From: Nemopilema nomurai
Taxonomy: Eukaryota; Cnidaria; Scyphozoa; Rhizostomeae; Rhizostomatidae
Assembly (NCBI GenBank): GCA_003864495.1
Contig: ML133401.1
Span: forward strand, 6,439,189 to 6,503,188
Reading direction: 5' to 3'
DNA length: 64,000 bases
The translations under genes were made by a program, and so were the position numbers. The notes beneath the pieces are model-generated. The model was given only the letters and a program-made list of their open reading frames with translations, did no database searches and had not been told where the DNA came from. Positions within the stretch are counted from its first letter, which is position 1. Every line of letters starts with the position of its first letter. Shown here in pieces: positions 11,677 through 24,110 of this stretch.

Positions 11677-14600
11677 CTAATCAAAATATCTCTCATCGTA
11701 AAGCCTTTCCTCCGCAGAATCATAATCTTCTGCGTCAGAATTCCTCTCAGGACCCCGATCATCATCCGTATCATCATCTTTGTCGTCATCTTCAGGGGTA
11801 CTCAAAGCATCTCTGTCTCCAAGCGACTGCTCGTCAATAAAATCTTCATCATTTTCAATCAAATTAAGAATATCATGCTTCCCAAGAAATGTCCTTTCGC
11901 TTAAGTCGTCGTACTTTGAGTCTGTGTATTTGTTCATAAACTTCCTTTTCCTTTTGAACCTATTCTTGAATTCATTTGTGAGTTTTTGATATTTTCGCCG
12001 CTTTCGGCATCGTGCACTCTTGTGTTTCAGATTCTTTTCTCCTTTTTTAATACTGCCATCATTTGGCTTGACTTTAGCAGTATTCTCCGGAGATGAAAAC
12101 CTATCGTCAGAAGGGGCCTTTGCTTTGTGGCTGCCTTCGCCTAACCATATAAACAACGGGGCAGCATTTGGGCCTACAAATCGACTCCGTTTACTGTCAA
12201 TTGACATTTGGACAAGTCTTCTACCATAATAGTCAACTGAATACATAAGGAACTTTGCTTTTTCAAAGTGCTCCTTTTCTCCGTTGAATGATTTGTGCAG
12301 TGCGCCGAGAAGTTTGTTGTACAGGCGAGCAAACACGAAGCTGTGTACGTGTGGGAGGCCACCTTTCTTGTAGCTATCTCGCCGGGCATTGGCTAATATT
12401 GGCCACACTGCATCCGATATGTAACTCACTTGAGGGCCAGAGAAGTCATAAGAGGTGTCTTTGCACTCCTGCAATTGAAAAGTCACGTTTAGGTGTTATT
12501 GCACTAAGTGTAATATAACAGTAAAGACCAATAATGTGAAATTACCAGGCTCTGACCTAGGCTCACTTCTGTTTTTACGAACGTAGCACTAACGTCTGAC
12601 AATAACGAATTAAAAGTTAAGCAAGCATCTTTTTGAAAAAAATACCACAGCTGATTACTTTATACGTCTCAGATTTAAATTAATTAGAGCTATGAATGAT
12701 TCTGACATTTAAATATAAACATGAGCGACTATGATTCTGGAAACTAACAATTGAAAAAGCCATCGATTGACACATATAAAAGAATAAAAAATGAACGTTC
12801 TTTCATTTCACTTCAATAAGTGCCTATAACGATCATTTTAGAAGCTTTGCAAAACTCATAGATCTAAACTTTGATACTTTCTAATGCGAAGTGTGCTAGT
12901 GATGCAAACGAAAAGGGCCAGTTTGCATTTGAATACTTACAGCATTGGACGAACTTGTGTAATTTTGCGACGGCCTACTAATAAGTCGTTGTATGGCAAC
13001 TTCATGCTTTTTGATGATCATATGGAACATGGAATGATGGGACAGGTCATCCCACGTATCGTGGTAATGCACAGAGGGGTCGCATACAGATGTCCCCTCC
13101 CCCTCCTCAATGACAGTCTTGATTGCAGCAACCGCCGTCGCGTAGTCACCTACTTTCGTCAGTTTCCCGTTCCCGTAGCGGTAACCGTCTGTTGTAAGCT
13201 GAAAGCTCGGTCTCCCTGTGAATATAGAATTGTTGTTCCCGCAGTCTGTCAAGTAAGCTATAACAAAAAGAACATGCGTGTAAAATGACGCTATCGTGTC
13301 TTTGTAGCGAAATATTTCCATAGGATCAGATCTGTGCTTCTTTCGTCTCTCCATGTCCTTCAAATGGAAGGCCTCCATCCTCCTTATATATGATGAAACT
13401 TCTTTCGAACAACCTTCCCTTGCTTTTTTCAGTTTTGGACCAATGTCTTCCTCGCACTGCTTTGAAGCATTGGATCTACAGTGCTTGCGTGCGAAAAGCA
13501 TCTCCATGTGATTGAAAATTTTGTAGCGAAATCTTTGGTTTTCGAAGTTGGTATCCGGCTTCTCTATCCTAATGAAAACATCCTTTATCAATTTTGGAGA
13601 AAGCTTTTCTAGTGGTACTATCAAATCTGGCTCAACCCCTCCTGGAAGTTTTGATGGGTACTGCGGGATAAAGGTTGAATGGTTCAATGACGGGTGTCCA
13701 CCCACAGCATTAAGAACATTTGCTGCGAGCCCCATATGAAGCATTTCTTGTCGTACAATCATTTTTATGATTCTATGAACCTTTCGATTGTAGCCATCTC
13801 TTATTGACCAGAGTGCAGTGAGGTACGGGGGTATTGTCGCGTGCTCTAATTCCAAGGCGTCTTGAAGCAGCTTGCGTAGTCTCTGAATGTTTATCAACTT
13901 TTGAATTCTACCAACTTTGGGGGTGTCTTGGGAGAGCCACTGAATCACCATCCTTCGCTTTCTGTGTGACAGATCGCGGGATGCTGGCATGAAGTTGGTG
14001 TGGGTAAGAGGGAGGCTCAGCGATGCTCGAATCGCGTTCTTATACTTGATTACAGAGTAGTAATTACTCATATCGAAATTCGAGCCTTTCATAACAGGGT
14101 ACAAATTGGCATATTGTGTGAAAATTGGATACACGTGATCAGCCCACGTGACCACAGACGGGTATTCAACGTGGTCAAATATTTTCACAATTAAAACGTT
14201 CGATTGACATGCAGTTCTAAGGTCAGGGTGGTGTTCTTTTTCTTTCCCAGTACAGTTTTGCTTCGCAGAATAAAAGATGCGATACAGTTGACCATCAACG
14301 ATTTTTCTTGGAGACTTGAGTATTGGAAGCCCCACGACAGCCCGTGCAATGCCATTTTTATCCGAGGTTAGCTCAGATGGCCAATCCCACTTAGGCGTGC
14401 AACAAACAAGGACCTGAGTCTTGCTTTCGGCATCAGGTGAAAGGTCAATCCGAGCATTTGGCAAAAGTCTGCCGAATGACGTAGCAATCAACTCGATACG
14501 CATGGAAGCCCCGGATTCTTTTCTGTAGACGAATTCTGATTTTGGCATCAAGTGAACCCCGTCGCATCTTTCCATGAGTACTGTATCGTTGCAAGTGAGA

Positions 14601-14777
14601 TTCGATCTATTCCCACGCACCTAAAAGCGAGCAACGGTCGAGATTTTATCACGGAGGAAGGTAATGAAAGAATAAACGCTATGGGAGCTCTCTTTTGGGA
14701 AAGTGAGATGCGGAGACAACCACCAAGCAGCCATGGCTTTGACCTTTATCAATATCATCGTCATCATCATAATCATT

Positions 14778-14809
<32 letters not shown>

Positions 14810-17530
14810 AATCATCATCATAATCATCATCATCATTATCATCATCATAATCATCATCATAATCATCATCATTATCATTATCATTATCATTATCATAATC
14901 AATATCATAATCATAATCATTATCATTATCATTATCATAATCGTTATCATCATTATCATCATCATAACTATCAAACTGTAACAAAGTAACAGGGTGGGAC
15001 AGGCAGTCATTAGTGTATCAAGGACGATTTTGTGTCTGGAAAACTGCATACATTTGCTCAAATCTCAATTAAAAGAGGCAAGAACAATAAAGAACCCCAC
15101 ACATGATGCCTATAACTACTTAGTCCTTCTTTTACAAATATTTTCCTCTTTAGCTTTCGAAACGCCCGGAAGGCCAAGAAAGGTAGCATTTTGACTGCAC
15201 GTTCGCCCCGGCTGAAGTATTTGATTATAAATGTAGCTGATTGCTAAATCCACTATCGATTTATGAAGAGTAAGATTTGTTATAGTATTTGTTTTGTATT
15301 TCTTTACTATACTGTTTGGCCTATCCTGCAGAGTTTGATATAATTGGGAATACAGCATGAGTGCAAATCACCAATGCACTAAACACGACAAAACAAGGCT
15401 AAACTAATGTGTATCAAATCGCCTTCATAAGCTTTGTGTACCTACCTTCAGGATAACGAGCTGCCTATTCGCCAGTATCGAACTTTTGCCAAGTGGAACA
15501 GGGAAGGAAACAAACCCAGCATCGCGCAAAAGCAAATTTTTGTCTGTGGTTGGAATTTCCCCAATGATGTCGAAGTTCTTCACTCGGCTACTTTTTGCAT
15601 CCATGCACGTGTCGTTCGTTTGTGGTAGAAAACCCAGGTGATACGATACACCGTCCTCTTTCAAAGGACTCCCATCTAAATCTGTAGGGAGACTATTTCC
15701 AAGATCCATCACTATGACATCGTTAGCGTTATCAATCGCGAAAGTTGCTTCTGAAAACATAGGCCCACTTGGAAACAAAGCACGTCCATAAAGACTCGAA
15801 GTCGGTGCATCGTCCCCTTGACAGCCAATGGAGCCGTATATCCTCCCCTCGGTGCTTTTTTTGTCATACAAATCCAGTATGAATCGGATGGAAAGCAGCT
15901 TCTTCTTCGTTCTTTCCACCCTATGCTTCAACTGACTGAAGAAGACGGAGCTTTTTTTGGTCTCAATAAACTTTACGTTGCTTAGGACACCGTGGAATAG
16001 CCCCGAGTAGACTCGCTCGCTCTTTTCTGCCAATATTTGCTTCTTCCATATATTTCTCATCGTTAACACCCCAGAATCAGCTTGCAGATAGTCATGTATC
16101 TTAATTTTCAGTGCCCAAATCTGCGTCCAGGTAAAATCCAGTGGATCAACATCCACCATTTTGGCCGATGTCGACAAGCCTCCATCTGTCAAGGAAAAAA
16201 GGAATCGATAAGAAGATCTATAATGAGTATATGCATGGCAATGATGGGATAACGTATGTTGTATTCATCGGTGAGCCAAAGAAAGATCAGTGCCCAAAAG
16301 AAGGCATCAGATGGTACAGTATCAAAATACCAAAGCCAAAAGTGGAAGGGCTTAGAACTGAGAAGGGGCCAGATAGATATAGATGAAAATTTGGACGCCC
16401 GGTAGAGACTTACCTTCCAAAATACTTCCGATGGCTGGATCATCTGCTCCATCGCTGGTACATATTTGACTTTCGTAACAAACTTTTCTGATAGAAGCAT
16501 TCTTCAGCATAAAGTAATTTGTGCCATGTGGATTGTAGCCCCCATTGCCCCCGTCCTGCTTACTGAGAGAGTGGTGTGGCAAGAAGGACTCAATGTCATA
16601 GTTGGCAATCTTGTTGTTTCCGGTGCAGATGTCTGCGACAAATCTGCCACTGAAGTGCAAGCGAGGGCCGTGAAGCAAAGTTTCGAAGCCAGGGTCGTTT
16701 GTCAGCGCGCCTGTGAACGATTTAGAATGATTCAATCTGATTCAATCTGATGCAAACTGATTTATTATTATTCAAATTAAATGAATCTGATTTGATCTTA
16801 TTCAAACCGACTCAATCTGATTTAATCCGATTCAATTTGATGAAAACTGATTCAATTTGATGAAGACTGACTCAATTTGATTTAGAATTATTCAAATTAA
16901 ATGAATCTGATTTGATCTTATTAAAACCGACTCAATCTGATTAAAACCAATCAAATCTGATTAAATCCGATTCAATTTGATGAAAACTGATTCAATTTGG
17001 ATTTAACCATCAGAGGAGACAAGAGAGCAAGTGACTTTTTAGCAAACACCAAGTTGATCATGTGACCTTTGAATGCATAGGTGACGTCCTTTGGCAGATA
17101 TGGCAGTGTCCAGCCAAAAAGCTGCTCTCTTTCAAATGCATAAAAAATCATATGAATAAGTTATTATCCATATTCTGGGTAGGACACAATAAACTCCCTT
17201 CTTCTGACATATCAACTCATCTAAATGTCATTGGTGGGTGACAAGTGCATCCAAAATGAAGTGACTGAGACTTAAGATGGATGCTAAAACCAATCAAATC
17301 TCAAAATCCCACTTTTACAAGATACAAAATGTCCCAAAGTGTCCAAACTATCTCTACTGGCCCGCGATGACTGCTTCACCACTGGCCAAACCTAAGGACA
17401 CAGAAGTTCCAGGCTTTTTGCTGCATTTGCCGTATTGTACTTACTCAGGAAAGTAGAGAAACAGATTAAATTTACCTTCACAAGTAGTCAGAAACAAAGT
17501 CCACAGGGCGGCGGTGACAAAGGCACACAT
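11677..17530 (-). CDS. Secreted VioB/RebD/StaD-like protein with a ferritin-like domain
   Basis: Five coding exons on the minus strand: 17530-17476, 16710-16414, 16185-15446, 14620-12941 and 12468-11677, with consensus splice sites, phases 1,1,0,0 and 1187 residues. Exon 1 gives a signal peptide (MCAFVTAALWTLFLTTC). Residues about 33-90 carry the VioB-type N-terminal signature (GPRLHFSGRFVAD...NN, then YNPHGTNYF). Residues about 520-600 hold the ADHVYPIF...NLYPVM and FMPASRDLS blocks that precede the catalytic region in VioB. A ferritin-like domain follows, with LELEHATIPPYL (about 620) and QEMLH (about 655-659) supplying the E and ExxH metal ligands, then YPSKLPGGVEP. Exon 5 completes the family fold (to about residue 1030) and adds a basic, then strongly acidic tail. 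Bacterial relatives dimerise the imine from tryptophan oxidation in violacein, rebeccamycin and staurosporine synthesis. The substrate here is unknown. Introns and a signal peptide exclude bacterial contamination. Confidence 0.82.
14751..14972. repeat. (ATC/ATT)n trinucleotide microsatellite in intron 3 of the VioB-like gene
   Basis: About 220 bp of imperfect atc/att trinucleotides, including cat-aat hexamer blocks, lies inside the intron between exons 3 and 4. Since the unit is three bases, it gives long artefactual frames (poly-His, poly-Ile, poly-Asp, poly-Met) on both strands; none is a gene. Confidence 0.95.
16735..16999. repeat. Degenerate about 10-bp repeat with a 120-bp higher-order period
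   Basis: Built of variants of 'ctgattcaat' and 'tgaatctgatt', inside intron 1 of the VioB-like gene. A block centred on ttcaaattaaatgaatctga occurs at 16771 and again at 16891, exactly 120 bp apart, so the short unit has been amplified as a larger block. Confidence 0.85.
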
Positions 17531-20139
17531 TGTCGTGAAAGCTCTGTGGCGGTTCGCCAGAACTGGCATGCGATGTAGCACACTCATTGTAGACACGCAC
17601 TTCGTGGTATCGTCTGTCAAAAATAATCAAATATTTACCCATCATGCAAATTTGAATCACGGCAAATGATTGTAAATTGATTGATGAGTGTACGCAGCAT
17701 GTGATAGTCTTTGTCAAACTAATCAGAAAGAATGACCATGAGCCTACCTCCACGTGGTCGAACACCAAATTACATGACAACATGAAGTCCGCTTACTTCA
17801 TACTCTATCACTTAATTAAACAATCAATTAAAAAATGGCGGGGCCACTGGTTTTTTTTCGTATAGCCCCGCCTGTAACATCGTGCCAAATTTTTCACCTG
17901 CAAAGGAAATTTCTAATGACATGAAGGATTATAAATATGGTAAACGCGACCGCCTTGACTGGTGAGTAATGCTAAGTTTTGCCGAAGGCCAAATAAGTTG
18001 ACGAACAATAAACCAGTAAAACGACTTTGAAATAGCACAACTTCAAGCCAAGCAAAAAGCATTCATTGTCGTGTAAATAACAGGAAACTTCTCATTGACT
18101 CCCTAACTTTATGAAAACTGCAATCACATAGATAAATGTAATTTATTCTAATTATTATCAATATGACGAATGCATAATTGATAAGCGGGAAACTTTGTGC
18201 AAGAGGAAAAACAAAAATCTTCTTCGCCTTTTACACGATTTATTAATAAGAGATTTAGGCGTCAACAACGTGCTTTCTTATCGATTATTTAGGCGCTTAA
18301 GTAATGTCAAGAGATTTAAATCCTGGACAGGACATGGATCTTTGGACAAACAAGAAGTCATCTACATAACATTATTAAAGAATTTTAGGTTTGCTAAAGC
18401 TACAGTTTAATCTGCCAGAGCAAATGCTTCCTATCTCAATTGCAAGGAAGACGTGGGAGTGTTTTTCAATCGTACAGGTCTTTTTCTCGATACCTAGACA
18501 TTCAAAAGCAACAGGGCCTAGTACAGCTTAGAAACAAACAGGCAGTTTAAGTAGCTGCACAAAATGGCAGCATGAGTTGAAATCATTCATCTGGGCCAAA
18601 AGTCTAGAAGTATAATGTCCCTTGTAGGGATGTACTGGATATCCGGTATGATCGTAGGATCCGGTATCCGGTAGAATTGTAGTCCGCTGTATAAGAGTTC
18701 GAGTACCTTAAACAATGTTCTACATTTCTATAGGCCGTAGAGAACTGTCAGCTGTTGCAGTCTTGTGACAGTTCATGTCACATTGAGTTACTACATATCA
18801 TTACTAGATTCTTAAGAAAATGGTTCAACTTCAAAAGCACAACAGCACAAAGGTCTTATTTCAAAATATAGCTTTTTCAGATAAATTGCATGCTTCCTTT
18901 TTGATCAAAGTTTTTTATAACAGAAAAACTTTGACAAGGACATAGATGGTATTGTAATGTGTAAGGGTTTTGTAACTCAGTCATGTTGCTTGCTTTATCT
19001 GTCATCAATCGTAACCTTGTTGCTAGATATGTATTGTCATGTCAATCAATAGTTTTCATTATTTCTATTTTGCTAATTTTATGTAGAGTGGCGTATCCTA
19101 CACTAATAGTCAATCAGTGTGTTCTGTAATAAAAAATTAGTCTTATGTTGAATCGAATTTGAATGCACTGTTCTATTAATGGCGCTGCTGTTTTTCTTGT
19201 CGCGCAGCCTAAGCATGTCAATCTTTTCACGTGAGCAAAGAACGTAAAGACAGTCTATTGAGCATTCATTTTGCAACTGTGTCTGCCAAAAATGGAACGT
19301 CAATTCCACTGTGTCAAAATGATTTGCTTCACTTGTAATCTTATAGAATTAATAATAGTTCCTAAACTTAAAAACATCGATAATATGTAACTTGTTAATC
19401 TTCTACCATCGAAATTCTCAGTTATCGAAAACTTTTTTTTAAAAGAATTCGTCAGCTTCTGATGATGAGTCAGCAATCATAAGCGCCTCATTTTAACTAT
19501 ATTGCATTTTAATCTTATCAATCACCTATAATATTAACCAAACAGTTTTTAACACTGCAAAACTTTTTGAGTGTAGAGCTTGTTATCGGCTAAAGCTATT
19601 GGCATCAGTGTACGGTTAACTTGAGCTCATGTGTGAGAGACTGCAGACAAGTTGGACGGAAAGCGCATGAGATTAACTGTAAAACATAGCATATCAACTG
19701 TGAAAAATTGCTCAAGCAATGAATTCCATTTCGTTGGCTGTTTGGCTGTTTTTTGCTATTTCGAATTATTTAATGTTAAATAAGAATTAACATTTTTACC
19801 CTGCTTGAGCCAAATTTCATGGCTCTTTATGAAGACTACTTCAGACAACACGACGCAATATCACTCTTCACAAGGGAATCAGCAGTGTATTAGAAGCATG
19901 AGTAATATATGGGGTAACACATGCTTCATGCATCTACCAGGCATAGAAAGAAAACTCTGATCGATCAAACAGCATCCAATCAAAATATCAGTAATTTTTG
20001 GTGCTGTTTCAACATGTTCTGTTTCTGCTTGTTGGTCATGTTCTGAATTTAAGACGATAGTCGGTAAATGAATAACTACTTACCAGCGGGTCGTCCAACA
20101 GCCATTAATTTCTGCCGTGAAATTCGAACATAGGAAGCT

Positions 20140-20865
20140 GATGTAATCACATTGAGTGGAAATTAAGTTTATACCATTTATCAAATTGATTGATGCCTTT
20201 CACCTCCAAGCAGACAATGTTTGCAATATACACTTGAAAGCTGTCTGCCTTTTCGTAGCTGAGTATCGGCAACGATTGCGGAGGCGCGAGAAAAGAGAGA
20301 ACAAATCGACGAACGCCAACTGAACATTGCCGATAAACACGTGATTTATTGCATGCAATGTGATTCTAAGCCTGGCATCATGATGCGTTTAGGTTTTACA
20401 AATATGGCTGCTGCCACTTAAGAACAATACAGCTCTGTTTCAGAAAATGGTAAAGAAGCCTTTAAACGCTTTCTAGTAGCGTATTCGCATGAAGCGCCAT
20501 TCCCCTGTTCCTGAGAAGATATGACATCTTTTCACCTCTCTCTTTTCTTTTTTAATCAAGCAATTGCAAACACTATTAAAACAGAACCTGCTTCGTCAAC
20601 ATCTAATGTATATTTTTTAAATCGATGCCTACATCCTCGAAATTTAAAAACGTATAAACAAAAGTCTTTAAATTAGTCTTATGATGGTTCCTGCTTCTGG
20701 TAGAGCCTAACAACCATAAAATTTGTCTTGAAACTCGAGCGCAGATGTAGATACATTGAGTGGAAATTAAGTGCATCTCATCTATCAAATTGATTGACGC
20801 CTTTCACTTACACGCAGAAGCTGTTTGCTGTGTACACGAGGAGGATATCTGCCTTTTCGCATCGG
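20140..20865. repeat. Diverged direct duplication of about 125 bp
   Basis: The segment at about 20140-20265 recurs at about 20742-20865. They share attgagtggaaattaagt, tatcaaattgattgatgcctttcac, and tctgccttttcg in the same order, with substitutions and indels between. The two copies are about 600 bp apart. This is either an old segmental duplication or two copies of an unrecognised element. Confidence 0.6.
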
Positions 20866-22940
20866 TCGTGTTTGTGCAAGCATGAAACGTAGGAAGTGAC
20901 GCGCCCGAGAAAACAACTCATACATCGGCAGTACGCGCACAAACAGTGGAGGCTCGTGTACTTGCTAATGTGCGGGCGTATGTTTTGCTCTAACGCCCAC
21001 AAAATCTCGACATTCTCATTTGCCGTTCAAGAGTTAACCACCCCCGCAGCTTGGTTAAGAGGTCCATTCAACTAGTTACCTCCCAATCAACCTTCAATGA
21101 TTGAAATGAAAGCACCTGACTTGATCCATGCAATAATTCTAAAATCTTACCTTAAAATACCTCAAAAAGGCGGCCTTAATCATAACCTAATCATCATGTG
21201 GGAGACGACACGATTTATCATTGACTGCTGCGCTTCTAACCCCCTTTGTAAGGCAATTCCTTCTTGCGTTGTGAAACCTATGAATACGCCAGTAGATATC
21301 CGATCAACTATAGCAAGGGGAATTGCTTCTTTATTCTCAAATTCTCCAAATAGCCCTCACACTCTCGAAGTCGTAGTCCGAGTCAATTTCCATTGTAAGA
21401 CGTGGATCAATTGAAATCCCGAAATGACGATTTTGGACAATTCAAAAATGCGAATGTTAAACAAGCTCACATTTGACTTCGTTTTCAAGATTTTGCTGCC
21501 ATGGTGATCATAAAGTCATCTGCCAGTGCTCAAACAAATAATTATCATAATCTTATCATACAAAAAAAGTAGTAATTGCATCTCTGGATTTTAATTTTTG
21601 CATCTGTAAGAATGAAATAAAGCTGAGTGTAGTTGGCGTATGTTTCAGAAAAATCTAGTTCCAGCTGCTTGGGTATTTCACTCATCTCCTAAAAGCACTT
21701 GGTTGCTAAACATCTGGAGCTTCTGTTCGTCCTTTTACCAACGATTCTGTTCAGATTTTGCCTGAAGCTTAAAGTCCTCAGGTATTAAAAAAGGTGTCTG
21801 TATAAGACAACAACAACAACACAATAATAAGGAGGCGTTTGTAACAAATGCCGTTGTCTTTGCTTCCCGGGTTGATAAATCACAACAAACCAGAATAAAA
21901 TCCAATTTTCATAAGGGCAACGGTAAATGAGTTGATGTCAGATAACACGAGTAAATGTCCACTAAGAAATCTTTACGCATCAATTCTCAAATCATCGGGG
22001 TACATGACAGGGGCCTACTTTTGGTTGCGCCTGCGTTGCGGGTTCAAAGTGGCCATCAACTGCAGTGTCGACCGACTGCTTTTAAGTCAATTCAATTGAA
22101 GCAAGATGACATGAAAGAAGAGCATTTTAGCATCCTCGTTCATTTGTAGCCGCTGACTCTACCCCAAGAAATCAAGCAGACAAGCCTCGGAAAGACAAGA
22201 GCCACGATTCGATGCCAATAGTGACGTCACGCATGGAAAATCTAGAGGGAACGAACACTGAAAGCAAATTGAAGCCAAGATTGACGTCATGTTTGGCACC
22301 TCTGATAACCTCGGTTGAGTTTAGAGTTTACATTGCGAGAAGTCTTAAGCTGTAATTACACCAATGAACATGCGAGTAGGACTAATCAATTTACCAGCAT
22401 TTACCAGAATTTACAAGATCATGGTACCAATGCAAACAATGCGTGCTTCAATACCTTAAGCATTGCAAATCATACAAAGAAGGAGTTTTCATGCATAACT
22501 TGGCCATTGAATGCAGATGAAGGTGGAGATTGTTAGGGCCCAGACCCCGTAACGCAAAGTATGATAATGAATTAATTGATTATAATAGCATGTTATTAGG
22601 TAATTTGAATCGCAATGCCAATAAAGGAACCGCTTCGGAAATGCTTATTGTTTAGCCTATGATTGCAATAGAGTGAAGCACGAGATTGATTAGATTGAAC
22701 GGTTTGAACGCAATGGTGATATTCTCTGCGTCTTCCTCTGAAACTAGTCCATCATTGAACATTGGGATAGGGGCACCGCTAGAAATAGCGATCTTTAATA
22801 ATCATCATAGAAGGAGTTTTTGGTTTTTGGCGCAGAGGTTTCTCAACAAATAAATGGGTTTCTTCTCGCATGCTTCAGAAACACACATCGTCAGCGCAGT
22901 TTCACATGTAAAATGAACCGGCCCTACGAATGGATAAGCG

Positions 22941-23046
22941 AGCCCAATCTCCACTAGGCGGAAAATTGTCGCGCTGCGAAAAGTAGGATCACTTTTAGAT
23001 CGCAGAAAATTTTTCCGCCTGGACATTTTCCGCCTAGTGGAGATTA
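22941..23046. mobile_element. Harbinger-like MITE, family 2, copy A (short, right end eroded)
   Basis: It starts agcccaatctccactaggcgg and ends with the inverted ccgcctagtggagatt. The right terminal bases are degraded, so a target duplication is not visible. The same ends occur in copies at 23109-23629 and 31380-31540. It has no coding capacity. Confidence 0.7.
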
Positions 23047-23108
23047 GCAGTCTGGTGGCCTATGGAATGAGAGGGGGTCTTAGCTAAATGCTGGCCTCTT
23101 TTATTTTA

Positions 23109-23629
23109 AGCCCAATCTCCATTAGGCAGAAAATGTCGAGGCGGAAAAATTTCCTGTGATCTAGTTGGCTATGTTAAAAAGGTTTCCAAGCTTGCTGTTC
23201 AATGTTAATTCGCTGTTTGTATAGTATTCAACGCTTATGATGCACTCAAATATTGGCCCTTTGCACTTGCACTTGTATTTAAATTCTTAGCATTTTTTAG
23301 GGAGAAAAGATTTTCCTCCCTATTGTATTCACTTGACTATATTAACTCGTAATTATAATTAAGCAGGAGAGTGACGGAAGGAGTGCAGGAATGAAGTTCG
23401 TTTTGTTGGAGTGCTCAGAGAATACAGATTGAGAAAATAAGCAGATTGAAAATGTTATCGAGAGAACGTTTTATGTAACCATCGCATTTATTTTAAGATT
23501 TCTTCATAACCAGTTTTGTTGTTCAAGGTTTTATTCATTTTCTTATCGTCGAACTCAGCGCCGAAAGGGCAAATTGCTGCCTTTTCGAACAGGCTATTTT
23601 AAATTGTCGCGCCTAGTGGAGATTGGGCT
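23109..23629. mobile_element. Harbinger-like MITE, family 2, copy B
   Basis: The ends are AGCCCAATCTCC...GGAGATTGGGCT, flanked by a TTA duplication at 23106-23108 and 23630-23632. A 3-bp TTA target duplication is typical of PIF/Harbinger elements. The left 60 bp match, in inverse orientation, the right arm of the copy at 31380-31540. The interior of about 400 bp is not shared with the shorter copies and encodes no transposase, so it is a non-autonomous derivative. Confidence 0.8.
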
Positions 23630-23764
23630 TTAGGAAGTTGAATGAATTATGAAGTCAACCTATTGACTCCAGGAGAGTACTGGGAGAGGGGGGACGTATT
23701 ATACGTATTATGGGGCAGCATGAGCACCAGAGAATCAACCCGCTATCTAACAAGACACGTTCTT

Positions 23765-24110
23765 TTATAAGGAACCTACCTCAAGGCCTAGTTCCAAAAG
23801 TTCCTTGTTCGTATGCCTCAAGTCATCAAATTTTAGTACTAAAGGTTCCTTAAAAGTTCCTTAATTTCGCTGCACATCAAGAAGCCTTAGCATTTAATCG
23901 AGAGAGGGGCGAGAGAGCATATGCGGAAACTACTCCACGAAGCCCTTGACACACGAATAGCAAACAAACTATGCGAGTATTGGCTGCAAATGAATGGAAA
24001 CGGCTTTTTAGTTCTTGCCCCATTGCTTATTAGCCAAGTGGATTGGGGAGGCGCTACTTTCGCAACTGGCTGCAGGCAACTAATCATCGTAGAAACGGAG
24101 AAATAAACAA
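23765..24110. mobile_element. TIR element family 1, copy 2
   Basis: The left part (ttttataaggaacctacc onward to about 24000) is near-identical to the element at 8730-9060, including the segment that reads MRKLL..LDTRIAN..CEYWLQMN in the plus frame. The matching right inverted end is not seen, so the copy is either truncated or longer than copy 1. The right boundary given is only approximate. Confidence 0.55.

Noticed and set aside
14552..15061. Long His-, Ile-, Met- and Asp-rich open frames on both strands
   Set aside because: They are translations of the ATC/ATT microsatellite in an intron; the three-base unit keeps every frame open.
11677..17530. Bacterial contamination as the source of the VioB-like gene
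   Set aside because: It is split by four introns with consensus borders, has a signal peptide exon, and shares repeat-bearing introns with flanking animal DNA.
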